DNA of 27,756 nt, taken from JAKAGZ01 sp964412105. GTDB taxonomy: Bacteria > Bacteroidota > Ignavibacteria > Ignavibacteriales > Ignavibacteriaceae. A program made the position numbers and the translations under genes. Under the pieces are notes generated by a model. That model was not told the DNA's origin. It was given only the letters and a program-made list of their open reading frames with translations, and searched no databases. Location: the NCBI GenBank assembly GCA_964412105.1, contig CAYPNM010000042.1:1-27756 (forward strand), in the 5' to 3' direction. This document shows positions 1-8,749 of this stretch, piece after piece. How positions within the stretch are numbered: position 1 is the first letter of the stretch; each line of letters starts with the position of its first letter.

Positions 1-1838
1 TCAACAGGCAAACCCTCCAACTTCATTATTTTTAACGCATTTGTAGTGGGACAGGGTCCTTTATTCAGCTTATAGTCAAAAATCATTTTACTATCTTTTA
101 TTGCTTCCTTAAAATGATAATTCTTAACACTTGATATTTTATCTGCCAACTTTACCAGCTCAAGGTCGTGCGTTGCAATCGCGCCAATCGCATTTGTTTC
201 GGCAAGCTTTTTAATAAACGCTGAACTGCCTTTCAGACGCTCAATATTATTTGTTCCCCTAAATATTTCATCAACCAAAAACAATACGGAATGTTCCGAG
301 GTTTCTATTTCATCCAGCAGGGCTTTAAGTCTCTTTACTTCCGCGTAGAAATATGAAATCCCATCCGTAACTGAATCAGTTACCCTTATACAGGTGAATA
401 ACCTGAAAAGAGAAGTTTTTAACCTGTCTGCATTTACAACACTTCCCGCATAAGCAAGCGACAGGTTTATCCCCAGTGTTCTTATAAACGTACTTTTACC
501 CGACATATTTGAACCGGTGATTATGGCAATCTCGCTTCCAGAATTAAATGTAAAATTATTACAAATTTTGCTTTCCTTTTTAATTAAAGGATGTCCCAGT
601 TTTTCAGCATTGAAAATAATTTCATTCCTCCGTGGTTCTGTAATTTCCGGAAAAGAGTATTCCGGGTTCAGAAATGCAAAATTGGCAAGTGAAGAAAATG
701 CCTCCAGCTTGTACCACGTTTCAAGCCATCTTGTAAAATCTTTCCCAGCCAGTTTTTTATATTTATTCTGCTTCTGTTTAACATAAGGACTAGCAGGAAA
801 GACTATGCAAATTAAACCCCAAACAAAAGGGTTTCCTCGTCTTAATCTCAGTGTCCCTGATATTCTTCCGAACTTTTTTACTAGTTCAGACGGACACTGA
901 CCTGATTTCTTAAATGGTTCACATATTTTAGATAACCGTGAGGTGGATTTGTATTTGTACGATTCAAGAAACTTAAATACACCATTGAGCTTTCTTAGCT
1001 CATCAGAAATATATTCAGCTTCATCCAGAAGTTTTTCACTACCTTTATTGCTTTGACGAAATAGAATGTAATAAATGAAAGTTGTTATAACACAATAGGC
1101 TGGCAAAATATTCATGGTAAACAAAACATAGAGCAGTATATTTACAGGGGCAAGGATTGTTAAGAACCAGAATACAACACTAAACCATTTAGGCAGACTT
1201 TCCTTTTCGTTTAACAATTTATTGAGCATTTCACCATCAAATTCCAGCTTCGAAAATAAAACCGAGTTTAAGGTCAGCTTATCCCTGAACCTAGTTAAAG
1301 GAACCATCTCTCTAATGGTATTCTGTCTGTCAATAATTTCAACAACCGATGGATCTTTTATATTAAGCCATTCCCTGAGAAGCAGTCTGGATTGCAAAGA
1401 TGTTCCAATGTTAATAAGTTGAACCAGGGAATTACCTCCAATAATATTAAGATCATCTTCGTTTGGCTCGGGTTTTTGTGTAAAAACAACTTGCGGGATG
1501 GAATCCCAATTAAGATTTAATCGTGCAATGTGCGTACTTTTAATTTTAATCCACAGTTCTAATTTTTTAATTCCATAATCCAGCTTACTATGAAAATGAG
1601 TAATAACACTAAAGACAATAAAAAATATTGCGAGAGATATTAAAGCAGAAAGATTTGAAGCTGCGAAGAAAAGAACGAAAAAGAGAACTAATTCTGTTAA
1701 AAAAATCAGCAGTCTGTAATATGAATAGGCCCTGCTGAGTTTTTGGAGAACAGCCTTTTTTGAGTTTAATTTTTCAATTAAGCCAGAGAGATAGCTTTTC
1801 CTATTGTTGATGCTTCCCCTCTTTCCCGGAATTGTCAT
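1..1838 (-). CDS. Membrane-anchored MutS-like ATPase, 3' end cut off by window edge
   Basis: An open frame of 612 codons runs from ATG at 1838 to the window edge with no stop, so the C-terminus is missing. The C-terminal half is a MutS-family ATPase (domain V): Walker A GSNMSGKST at about residues 442-450, then a Walker B-like FLVDEIFRGTN near residue 520 and an ATHDLEL motif. The N-terminal half has no MutS mismatch-recognition domain. It has two hydrophobic stretches, around residues 30-75 (rich in LIFLTELVFFLVLFF) and around 215-260, that look like paired membrane helices. This layout matches the roughly 600-residue MutS-related membrane proteins common in Bacteroidota and relatives, whose function is not established. 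It is divergent from the oxidoreductase at 1964, with 125 bp between them. The family call is firm; a role in mismatch repair should not be assumed. Confidence 0.85.
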   Translation of the reverse strand, partial: MTIPGKRGSINNRKSYLSGLIEKLNSKKAVLQKLSRAYSYYRLLIFLTELVLFFVLFFAASNLSALISLAIFFIVFSVITHFHSKLDYGIKKLELWIKIKSTHIARLNLNWDSIPQVVFTQKPEPNEDDLNIIGGNSLVQLINIGTSLQSRLLLREWLNIKDPSVVEIIDRQNTIREMVPLTRFRDKLTLNSVLFSKLEFDGEMLNKLLNEKESLPKWFSVVFWFLTILAPVNILLYVLFTMNILPAYCVITTFIYYILFRQSNKGSEKLLDEAEYISDELRKLNGVFKFLESYKYKSTSRLSKICEPFKKSGQCPSELVKKFGRISGTLRLRRGNPFVWGLICIVFPASPYVKQKQNKYKKLAGKDFTRWLETWYKLEAFSSLANFAFLNPEYSFPEITEPRRNEIIFNAEKLGHPLIKKESKICNNFTFNSGSEIAIITGSNMSGKSTFIRTLGINLSLAYAGSVVNADRLKTSLFRLFTCIRVTDSVTDGISYFYAEVKRLKALLDEIETSEHSVLFLVDEIFRGTNNIERLKGSSAFIKKLAETNAIGAIATHDLELVKLADKISSVKNYHFKEAIKDSKMIFDYKLNKGPCPTTNALKIMKLEGLPV

Positions 1839-1963
1839 TATAATCTTTTTTCTATTCTTCTCAAATATAAAGATAGAAAAAGCTAGATATATATTCTATT
1901 TTTATGTGGGAACTTTATTTCATTATATCAACTAACAATATTATAATTCTTTAATAGAAAAGT

Positions 1964-3028
1964 ATGAATAAATTATTTTCACCATTAAAAATCAGAAGTG
2001 TAGAATTAAAAAACAGAATTGCCGTCTCGCCCATGTGCCAGTATTCCAGCAATGATGGAATGCCAAATGACTGGCATTTAGTTCATCTTGGAAGCCGTGC
2101 AGTCGGCGGAGCTGGATTAGTATTTACAGAAGCAACTGCTGTTTCACCGGAAGGGAGAATTTCACCGGATGATGCTGGCATCTGGAATGATAAACAGGCA
2201 GAAGCATACAAAAGGATCATTTCATTTATCAAATCACAAAACTCTGTACCGGGCATTCAACTGGCACACGCCGGCAGAAAAGCATCCACCTATTCACCAT
2301 GGAAAGGGGCGGGAAAAGTAAGTATTGAAAGCGGGGGTTGGCAAACTATTGCACCAAGCGCGATTCCCTTCAGCGCCAACTTTCCTTCACCAAAGGAAAT
2401 GAATGTTGAAGATATTACTCTTGTGATTGATCAATTTTGTCAAGCTGCAAAGAGAAGTCTTGATGCAGGTTTCGAAATAATTGAATTGCATATGGCACAC
2501 GGTTATCTGGGTCACGAGTTCTTATCCCCGTTATCAAACAGAAGGACAGACAATTATGGAGGAAGTCTTCAAAACCGGTGCCGCTTTGTAATAGAAATTG
2601 CAAAATCTGTCAGAGGAATAATTCCTGATACTATGCCATTGTTTGTTAGAATTTCAGCAACTGACTGGACTGAAGAAGGATGGGATATCGCTCAAACAGT
2701 GCAACTTTCAAAATGGTTAAAAGACACCGGTGTTGATTTAATTGATTGTTCAAGCGGTGGGAATATTTCAAAAGCGAAGATTCCGGCTGCGCCCGGTTAC
2801 CAGATTCCTTTTGCGCAAAGAATAAAGGAAGAAACAAATATACTTACAGGCGGAGTTGGATTAATAACCACAACAGAACAAGCCGAGCAAATTATTATTA
2901 AGGAACAAGCAGATATTGTTCTTCTCGCCAGGGAAATGCTGCGCGATCCATACTGGCCAATGCATGCAGCTAAAAAATTAAATGTTGAACTAAAAGACTT
3001 TCCGAATCAGTACTTAAGAGCAAAATAA
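1964..3028 (+). CDS. namA: NADH:flavin oxidoreductase, Old Yellow Enzyme family (YqjM/NamA type)
   Basis: A 354-residue FMN-dependent ene-reductase fold covering the whole TIM barrel, the usual length for YqjM. The N-terminus has the class signature SPMCQYS with Cys25, the redox-tuning cysteine of YqjM-type enzymes. The substrate-binding pair is seen as HMAH (His176, His179), followed by GHEFLSPLSNRRTD and YGGS. The C-terminus LAREMLRDPYWP is the typical FMN-phosphate and dimer-contact end. Such enzymes reduce the C=C bond of alpha,beta-unsaturated carbonyls and nitro-compounds with NAD(P)H and often act in detoxification. It stands alone: divergent from the MutS-like gene and followed by noncoding sequence and an assembly gap. 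The physiological substrate cannot be read from the sequence. Confidence 0.93.
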   Translation: MNKLFSPLKIRSVELKNRIAVSPMCQYSSNDGMPNDWHLVHLGSRAVGGAGLVFTEATAVSPEGRISPDDAGIWNDKQAEAYKRIISFIKSQNSVPGIQLAHAGRKASTYSPWKGAGKVSIESGGWQTIAPSAIPFSANFPSPKEMNVEDITLVIDQFCQAAKRSLDAGFEIIELHMAHGYLGHEFLSPLSNRRTDNYGGSLQNRCRFVIEIAKSVRGIIPDTMPLFVRISATDWTEEGWDIAQTVQLSKWLKDTGVDLIDCSSGGNISKAKIPAAPGYQIPFAQRIKEETNILTGGVGLITTTEQAEQIIIKEQADIVLLAREMLRDPYWPMHAAKKLNVELKDFPNQYLRAK

Positions 3029-3251
3029 AATTTTTATATAGACATCCAAAACTACTTTTACCAGCTTTTATCGTGTTTATCCCTCCAGCACAACTCCTTA
3101 AGAATATAATCAGCCAGGGTTATGTCGGCCATTAAAATATTTATAGTTGCCTGAGTTATATCTGCGATTTTTGCCATACTTAAGAAGACGAGCAAAAATG
3201 TGTTACTGAGACCGGGTTAAGACTTATTATAGCGTATTCAGAGCGTTTTCA
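3029..3251. other. Noncoding stretch before the first assembly gap
   Basis: No supported gene is present. A 39-codon minus-strand frame (3058-3177) lacks a ribosome binding site and a recognisable product. No convincing terminator follows the oxidoreductase stop. Confidence 0.5.
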
Positions 3252-3351
3252 NNNNNNNNNNNNNNNNNNNNNNNNNNNNNNNNNNNNNNNNNNNNNNNNN
3301 NNNNNNNNNNNNNNNNNNNNNNNNNNNNNNNNNNNNNNNNNNNNNNNNNNN
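3252..3351. other. Assembly gap of exactly 100 N
   Basis: A run of exactly 100 N is a conventional placeholder of unknown length. No sequence is shared by its two flanks, so real sequence is probably missing, including the start of the gene entering from the right flank. Confidence 0.97.
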
Positions 3352-4148
3352 GATCGGGCAAATCTGTTTTTATAACATCATTTATTAAACATCTAATTAG
3401 TGAAAAGATACCAGGCTATAGAGCGAAAAAAATAGAAAAGGAAACCGCAAAAAGGCTAAAAGATGATATAAAATGTTTGAATTCCGGCATCCCGCTGGAT
3501 CCAGCAAGAACAGAACCCATTTTTCCATATATAGTGGACATTTCAAAAGGGAAGTTAGCTTTAAAGAAATATATAAAAGTACAAATCGGGGATTTTTCAG
3601 ATGATAACAGAGCTCAATTTAATGAAGGATACAGGCAGTGGTTTCATAAAGCTCCATCTTTCGTGTGGGCTATGCAGGCAGATGCTTTTGTTTTTGTTGT
3701 AGATTTAGCTGAAGTACTCGCGCAATATGATGATGATTTTTATTGTAAAAAAGTTTCAGATGGAATATATGAGGCCTGGAAAAGTATTGAGAAATCTCAT
3801 TTAGGACGTTCCAAAAAATTAAAAAATAATGCTATTGTTCTACTATTTTCAAAGGCCGATTTATTGAAGACCTTTCACCAATTATTAGGCCCCAAACCGG
3901 AAGGTAAAATGAGAATAAAGATGCTTCAATCAGGCTTTTCAAAGAAGATGCTACCCGTGACTACAAATATTAATAAAGATCTCGAGAAGGACCTATACGC
4001 ACTAATTGAAGAAAAATTTTCTGATATAATTCACTTCCTTAAAAGAAAAAGCAATAGATTTAATATAATTTATTTCAGCCATTTTTTAACCATAAACAAT
4101 TTACCCATCGGCATTGAAAAGGTAGCGGACTCTATACTACCTAAGTGA
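3352..4148 (+). CDS. P-loop GTPase-like protein, 5' end lost in assembly gap
   Basis: The reading frame is open right out of the gap, so the gene starts in unsequenced DNA; a TTG at 3477 would be a false start. The first visible residues are SGKSVFITSF, the end of a Walker A (G1) motif of the form GxSGKS. Downstream are IGDFSDDNR, a possible G3-like DxxG variant, a hydrophobic FVFVVDLAE strand resembling Walker B, and SKADLL, which fits the G4 base-specificity motif [NTS]KxD. About 264 residues are visible. The layout resembles TRAFAC-type 'double-GTPase' proteins, often found beside conflict systems, but the family is not certain. The last 25 residues (IGIEKVADSIL) resemble the ends of such GTPase domains. 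A terminator follows at 4269. Its upstream partners, if any, lie in the gap. Confidence 0.7.
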
Positions 4149-4465
4149 TTTAGGTACAATGATAATTGATCAAATTTTTGTAAACAATCATGCAAAGTTA
4201 ATTGGTTTGCCGGTGAGGTGCTCGGAAGAAATGCTTACCCACCTTTCATTTTAAAGTATATAAATAGTAAGCAATGGAGTTTTGTATTGCTTTTTTTGAA
4301 AGAGAAAACCGTCAATTGAATTCCTCTATTTGCGAAAATAGTACTTTCTAAAGCTTTTACGCATTAGCGGTTATTCCTTTTGCATAATTTTTAAAGTATC
4401 AGGTGCTATATTTTACTAGATTATAATTATTAAATAAAATTCCTCTTAAATTATTTGAAACCACT
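4149..4465. other. Intergenic region before serine dehydratase
   Basis: This 317-bp AT-rich stretch holds the intrinsic terminator at 4269-4297. The 170 bp after it must carry the promoter for the serine dehydratase gene, but no clear consensus element is visible. No coding frame is supported. Confidence 0.6.
4269..4297 (+). terminator. Rho-independent terminator after the GTPase-like gene
   Basis: A perfect 7-bp stem, AAGCAAT (4269-4275) with ATTGCTT (4286-4292), encloses a 10-base loop and runs into seven T residues (4291-4297). It lies 120 bp after the stop of the plus-strand GTPase-like gene. Confidence 0.75.
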
Positions 4466-6040
4466 ATGACAGAAACAACAAACTATCCCAGTATATTCAA
4501 TGATGTAATTGGCCCCGTAATGCGTGGCCCATCAAGTTCACATTGCGCGGGCGCATTACGGATCGGGCTACTTGCCCGCTACCTGATGAATGAAAATATC
4601 GAGGAAGTTAATGTTACATTTGATCCAAATGGATCGCTTGTAACGACACACGAAAGCCAGGGCTCCGATATGGGGTTGTTTGCCGGTATACTTGGAATGG
4701 AGCCGGATGATTTCCGGTTAATGACTTACAGGGAAGAGATAGAAAAATCCGGAATAAAAATTAACATTAATTACGAAAGTTTTAATGCTAAACACCCCAA
4801 TACTTACAAGCTAAACATTACCAGCAAAACTCAGCGACACGAAATGATCGCAATATCCACCGGTGGTGGAATTATTGAAGTGATTGAAATCGATAAAGCA
4901 AAAGTTACTATTCGCGGAGATCTTTATGAACTACTGATTTTTACCAATGATCTTTCTGAAATTGAAAAAGTAAGGCAATTGTCGGGCGATTCCGAACCGA
5001 TAATAAATAAAGGTGAAAAAACTTTTATAGAAATAAAATCTCTGAAAATGTTTTCTGATGAAGAAATTAGCAAATTTACAACTATTCAGGGCGTTGATAT
5101 TGTGCGACAATTGAAACCTGTCCTTCCCGTATTGGGCCAGAAAAAACCTGAGGTTCCCTTCACTAATGTTGAAGGAATGCTTGCCTACAACAAGGATAAA
5201 AATCTTAAATTATGGGAACTGGCTGTTCATTACGAAAGCAAAAGAGGAGATATTTCCTACGATGAAGTTTTTGAAAAGATGCTAAGAATTAATAAAATAA
5301 TCTTAAACAGCATTAATAATGGTTTAAAAGGAACAAAATATGATGACAGGATTTTACCTGCGCAGTCGCCAAACTTTAAAATAAAAAATGATAATAAGGA
5401 ATTAATAGGAAACGAAATTTTCAATCAGATTATATTATATGTTTCCGCAATAATGGAAACAAAAAGTTCAATGGGTGTAATTGTTGCCGCGCCAACAGCC
5501 GGATCGTGCGGAGCTTTACCAGGGGCAATTTTTGCAACTGCTTTTAGCCTGAACAAATCCCCAGATGAAATAGCTAAAGCCATGCTGGCTGCCGGAATGA
5601 TAGGTATATTTATAGCTATAAAATCAACGTTTGCTGCTGAAAGTGCGGGTTGCATGGCAGAGTGTGGAACCGGTTCTGGAATGGCGGCAGCAGGGCTTGT
5701 GCATTTAGCAGGAGGTAATTTAGAACAGGCATTGGGTGCAAGTTCAATGGCTTTGCAAAATGTACTTGGATTAGTCTGTGACCCAATTGGAAACAGGGTT
5801 GAAGCTCCCTGCCTAAGCAGAAATGTAATGGCCGCAACAAATGCATTATCTTGTGCAAATATGGCGCTTGCAAATTATTTGCACCTTATTCCTCTTGATG
5901 AAGTACTTGAAACATTTGACAACGTCGGAAGGAGTATAAAGAGGGAACTGCGATGCACTGCTCTCGGGGGATTGTCCATAACAAATTCTGCTAAAAAAAT
6001 TGAAGCCGGTCTGATAAAGACGCAATTTAAAAGCTGTTAA
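4466..6040 (+). CDS. sdaA: L-serine dehydratase, single-chain iron-sulfur type
   Basis: A 524-residue enzyme deaminating L-serine to pyruvate and ammonia in the cytoplasm with a [4Fe-4S] cluster. The N-terminal beta domain has the hallmark GPVMRGPSSSHCAGALR. The C-terminal alpha domain begins near residue 300 and has AAPTAGSCGALPGAI. Three cysteines have the spacing of the cluster ligands of the crystallised Legionella enzyme: Cys396 (GCMAEC), Cys438 (VCDPIGN) and Cys449 (APCLSR), 42 and 11 residues apart. Both domains are in one chain, as in type 2 enzymes, rather than split into alpha and beta subunits. The start is ATG at 4466, although no strong ribosome binding site is visible. The next gene, of the ornithine cyclodeaminase family, starts 15 bp after the stop, so the two are probably co-transcribed. 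Confidence 0.96.
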   Translation: MTETTNYPSIFNDVIGPVMRGPSSSHCAGALRIGLLARYLMNENIEEVNVTFDPNGSLVTTHESQGSDMGLFAGILGMEPDDFRLMTYREEIEKSGIKININYESFNAKHPNTYKLNITSKTQRHEMIAISTGGGIIEVIEIDKAKVTIRGDLYELLIFTNDLSEIEKVRQLSGDSEPIINKGEKTFIEIKSLKMFSDEEISKFTTIQGVDIVRQLKPVLPVLGQKKPEVPFTNVEGMLAYNKDKNLKLWELAVHYESKRGDISYDEVFEKMLRINKIILNSINNGLKGTKYDDRILPAQSPNFKIKNDNKELIGNEIFNQIILYVSAIMETKSSMGVIVAAPTAGSCGALPGAIFATAFSLNKSPDEIAKAMLAAGMIGIFIAIKSTFAAESAGCMAECGTGSGMAAAGLVHLAGGNLEQALGASSMALQNVLGLVCDPIGNRVEAPCLSRNVMAATNALSCANMALANYLHLIPLDEVLETFDNVGRSIKRELRCTALGGLSITNSAKKIEAGLIKTQFKSC

Positions 6041-6055
6041 ACTTTATCATTAATA

Positions 6056-7173
6056 ATGCTAATATTAAATCACGATGAAATTTTGAAAGCGGTCACCTTT
6101 GCTGAACTAATAGATGCCGCTGAAAAGGCAATGNNNNNNNNNNNNNNNNNNNNNNNNNNNNNNNNNNNNNNNNNNNNNNNNNNNNNNNNNNNNNNNNNNN
6201 NNNNNNNNNNNNNNNNNNNNNNNNNNNNNNNNNAATTTTGAAAGCGGTCACCTTTGCTGAACTAATAGATGCCGCTGAAAAGGCAATGTTAGTTCATGCA
6301 TCAGGTAATTTTAAAATGCCTGCAAGACTACACGTGGAATATCATCAGAATACTCTCTTGGTTATGCCTTGTTTTACAGATAAGAATTTTGGAACAAAGT
6401 TAGTCTCGCTATTCCCGGACAATCCGGAATCAGCACTTCCTGTTACAATGGGGCTGGTTATATTAAACGATGGGAAAACAGGAATCCCGCTTGCTGTAAT
6501 GAACGGTGCAACGATTACCAGCCTGAGAACGGCAGCTATTGGTTCTTTAAGCATAAAATTATTAACCGAACCGGATGTTAGAAAACTGGGGATAGTTGGG
6601 GCAGGTATTCAGGGTTATTACCAGGTATTATCCGCATCATCAATAAGGGAATTTAGCGATATTTATTTATCGGATATAAACACTGAACGGACTACATCCT
6701 TAAATAATAAATTATCCGAAAAGATTCCGGGCTTAAAAATTCATAATTGTAATTCCGCGGAAGAAGTGGCGGCAAAGTGTGATGTAATTATAACCGCAAC
6801 TAATAGCAAAATGCCTTTATTTCCTGATAAAGATTCATTATTTAATGGTAAGCATTTTGTAGGAATCGGATCCTACAAACCGGAGATGCGTGAATACCCG
6901 GAAGCTTTCTTTAAACAACTTAATAAAATCTACATAGATACTGAACATGCCTTAGAAGAAACGGGTGATTTAATTATTCCTATTAAGCAAGGCTGGATAA
7001 GTAAGGATCAGGTTGTATCAATTTCAGAAGCAATTGAAAATAATCAAAATATTACTAAGTCAGGAACAAGGTTTTTTAAGTCAGTGGGAATGGCATTATT
7101 CGACATAATCACTGCTGATCTTATCTATAAAAAAGCGTTAGAACAAAAAATCGGTACGACCATTAATATTTAG
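6056..7173 (+). CDS. Ornithine cyclodeaminase/mu-crystallin family protein, artificially split by an assembly gap
   Basis: The true gene starts with ATG at 6056, 15 bp after the serine dehydratase stop. Its first 26 codons reach 6133, then comes a run of 100 N followed by an exact second copy of the last 55 bases. Removing 6134-6288 restores one continuous frame of 320 codons, a normal length for the family. As deposited, the 155 inserted bases shift the frame and would be annotated as two pieces, the second with a false TTG start at 6238. Family evidence: LRTAAIGSLSIKLL, a Rossmann motif GIVGAGIQGYYQV, and ETGDLIIPI near the end. Members are NAD(P)-dependent ornithine cyclodeaminases, alanine dehydrogenases or imine/ketimine reductases, and the substrate cannot be told here. 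The link to serine dehydratase suggests amino-acid catabolism. Confidence 0.9.
6079..6133 (+). repeat. 55-bp exact duplicate, left copy (assembly artefact)
   Basis: These 55 bases are identical to 6234-6288 on the other side of the N run. An exact coding duplication flanking a 100-N placeholder is the mark of two contigs that overlap by one k-mer length but were joined with a gap. Confidence 0.93.
6134..6233. other. Assembly gap of exactly 100 N, probably spurious
   Basis: The placeholder lies between two identical 55-bp flanks inside one gene. The real distance is most likely minus 55 bp, that is, no missing sequence. Confidence 0.9.
6234..6288 (+). repeat. 55-bp exact duplicate, right copy (assembly artefact)
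   Basis: Identical to 6079-6133. Collapsing the two copies restores the reading frame of the ornithine cyclodeaminase-family gene. Confidence 0.93.
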
Positions 7174-7287
7174 CTTCCATCCTACAGTAAAATTTGCATA
7201 CTACTTCCCTCTAGCATAGAATACCTTTACTAAATTTCAGCGCATTAAAAAGGAACAAATTAATCTTCGATCCCTCATTTAGAATAG

Positions 7288-7316
7288 AAAATCCCCACCA
7301 AGAGATGAGGATTTTT
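7288..7316. terminator. Bidirectional intrinsic terminator between convergent genes
   Basis: Arms AAAATCCCCA (7288-7297) and TGAGGATTTT (7306-7315) pair at 9 of 10 positions around an 8-base loop. The outer A/T runs give a U tract in either direction. It sits between the plus-strand ornithine cyclodeaminase-family gene and the minus-strand cupin gene. Confidence 0.7.
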
Positions 7317-7347
7317 GAATAGAGACACCATTATAAATTTATTGTGG

Positions 7348-7779
7348 TTATTTTGGCAGCACAGGAACCAAACCGTGACTTGCCATTACCTTTTTTAACT
7401 TTTCAATATCAGGAGGACCGCCAGCGTTCACAATTTCGGCACATTCCTTAAAAAAGTTTGGTCCGAGAAGAGCAGGGGTAATTACTGCCAACGCCCTGGC
7501 ATCACCTGACTTGAAGTTATTAAACCCATGCACGGCTCCACGCGGAATAAAGTAAGTTTCGCCCTGTGCAATGTCAATTGGCTTACCCTCTACAGTAAAG
7601 GTAATAATACCTTCCAATCCATAAATCGTTTCATCGTAATGTTCGTGGTAATGAGGAACGGGTACTTTAGCTCCGGCCGGAACAGTAAATTCAAACATAG
7701 CTACCGAGCCGCTTGTATCTGCTGATTCCAGCAGAAAATCAATTGATACCTGCCCAACTTTGATTGTTTCGTTTTTCAT
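7348..7779 (-). CDS. Single-domain cupin protein
   Basis: A 143-residue small beta-barrel protein. The first cupin motif is PHYHEHYDETIYGLEG, which gives a His/His/Glu metal-binding set; the second, PRGAVHGFNN, gives the final His. The C-terminus ends in a helical tail (PDIEKLKKVMASHG). Such proteins bind a divalent metal and act as dioxygenases, isomerases or small-molecule binders, and the reaction cannot be assigned. A clear ribosome binding site (AAGGAG) precedes the ATG. The Crp/Fnr-type regulator gene lies 85 bp upstream on the same strand and may control it. Transcription is stopped by the terminator at 7288-7316. Confidence 0.85.
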   Translation of the reverse strand: MKNETIKVGQVSIDFLLESADTSGSVAMFEFTVPAGAKVPVPHYHEHYDETIYGLEGIITFTVEGKPIDIAQGETYFIPRGAVHGFNNFKSGDARALAVITPALLGPNFFKECAEIVNAGGPPDIEKLKKVMASHGLVPVLPK

Positions 7780-7864
7780 AGCACTACTCCTTAAATTTAT
7801 TGTTAAATGTTATAGGGCAAGTTAACAGCGTAAAACTACAAAGGCCTTGATTTGAATCAAGAAA

Positions 7865-8461
7865 TTATTTTTTGGCTAATTTATTTCGAATTCGGCTTAA
7901 CGTTTCCGGTGTCATCCCTAAGTATGCAGCAATTTGGAATAGGGGCAAACGCAGGAGAAGTTGATGCTCTTCTTTAATAAATCTCATATATTTTTCTTCA
8001 GGAGTTTCGATGGTGGCTTCACCAAGCCGTTTTTTTAGTACATAATTCGTCTCTTGTTGTGCCTTAATAAAATACATTGTAAAAGGTGCAATATGCGTTA
8101 CTGCATATATCCAGTTTTTCTGACTCATTGCTAAAAGATCGCTTTCCTCAAGAGCCTGCAGGTTTAATTCCGTTGGAGTGTTATTCAAAAAACTTTGCAA
8201 CTCACTGCACCAACCGCTTTCGACCTTAAAATAAATATTCCTTTCCTCTCCATTGCTATTAATAAGATATTGCCGCAGGCATCCTTTCTCTATGAAATAA
8301 ACCTTTCTGGAAATTTGGCCTGCGGTAAACAGATGTTCATTTTTCCTGACATGAATTCTCTCAAGCAAGGGAGTAAGCTTTAAAAAATCTTTGTCCGGAA
8401 AATCAACTATTCGTCTTAATTCCGTCAATAATAGGAAATATTCTGAGGTTTGATTTATCAT
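7865..8461 (-). CDS. Crp/Fnr-family transcriptional regulator
   Basis: 198 residues with an N-terminal cyclic-nucleotide-binding-type beta roll (KNEHLFTAGQISRKVYFIEKG around residues 38-60) and a C-terminal winged helix-turn-helix (LFQIAAYLGMTPETLSRIRN). It resembles the short regulators of Bacteroidota and relatives annotated as 'Crp/Fnr family, cNMP-binding'. There is no N-terminal cysteine cluster, so it is not an oxygen-sensing FNR. The cAMP-contact motif of classical CRP is not evident either, so the ligand is unknown. Its position just upstream of the cupin gene on the same strand suggests local control, by inference only. Confidence 0.88.
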   Translation of the reverse strand: MINQTSEYFLLLTELRRIVDFPDKDFLKLTPLLERIHVRKNEHLFTAGQISRKVYFIEKGCLRQYLINSNGEERNIYFKVESGWCSELQSFLNNTPTELNLQALEESDLLAMSQKNWIYAVTHIAPFTMYFIKAQQETNYVLKKRLGEATIETPEEKYMRFIKEEHQLLLRLPLFQIAAYLGMTPETLSRIRNKLAKK

Positions 8462-8749
8462 TTGATTAGGCTAACTAATTAGGGTAATATTACAAAATAT
8501 AAGTCAAATTCCATAATTAGAACCAGGGGAAAAATTATCTTTGAAGTTCGACAGCGAAGAAGCTCTTAAAGTTGACTAAAAACTACTCCGTAAAAAAACT
8601 AAACTATCCATTATCCTACAAAGAAATGCTGAAATATAAACTCATAAACCAAGGTTTGTCCAGTGCCAGTCAGGATCCGATGTATTAACTCAAGAACTAC
8701 TGATAAACTTTCGTCGAAGCCTTTAGAATTGATCAAAATTGCTAAGTTA
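8462..8749. other. Intergenic region between the hydrogenase locus end and the Crp/Fnr gene
   Basis: This 288-bp noncoding stretch contains a perfect 12-bp palindrome AAACCAAGGTTT (8646-8657) with no loop. No clear terminator for the protease gene is visible. Confidence 0.5.

Noticed and set aside
3058..3177. 39-codon minus-strand open frame before the first gap
   Set aside because: It has no ribosome binding site, no recognisable product and lies in AT-rich noncoding sequence; chance is the simplest explanation.
6238..7173. Separate ornithine cyclodeaminase-family gene starting with TTG
   Set aside because: The start is produced by the duplicated 55 bp after the gap; the gene really starts at 6056.
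8646..8657. Perfect palindrome AAACCAAGGTTT as a terminator
   Set aside because: There is no loop or T tract, and it lies about 90 bp beyond the protease stop; a 12-bp palindrome in this composition may be chance.
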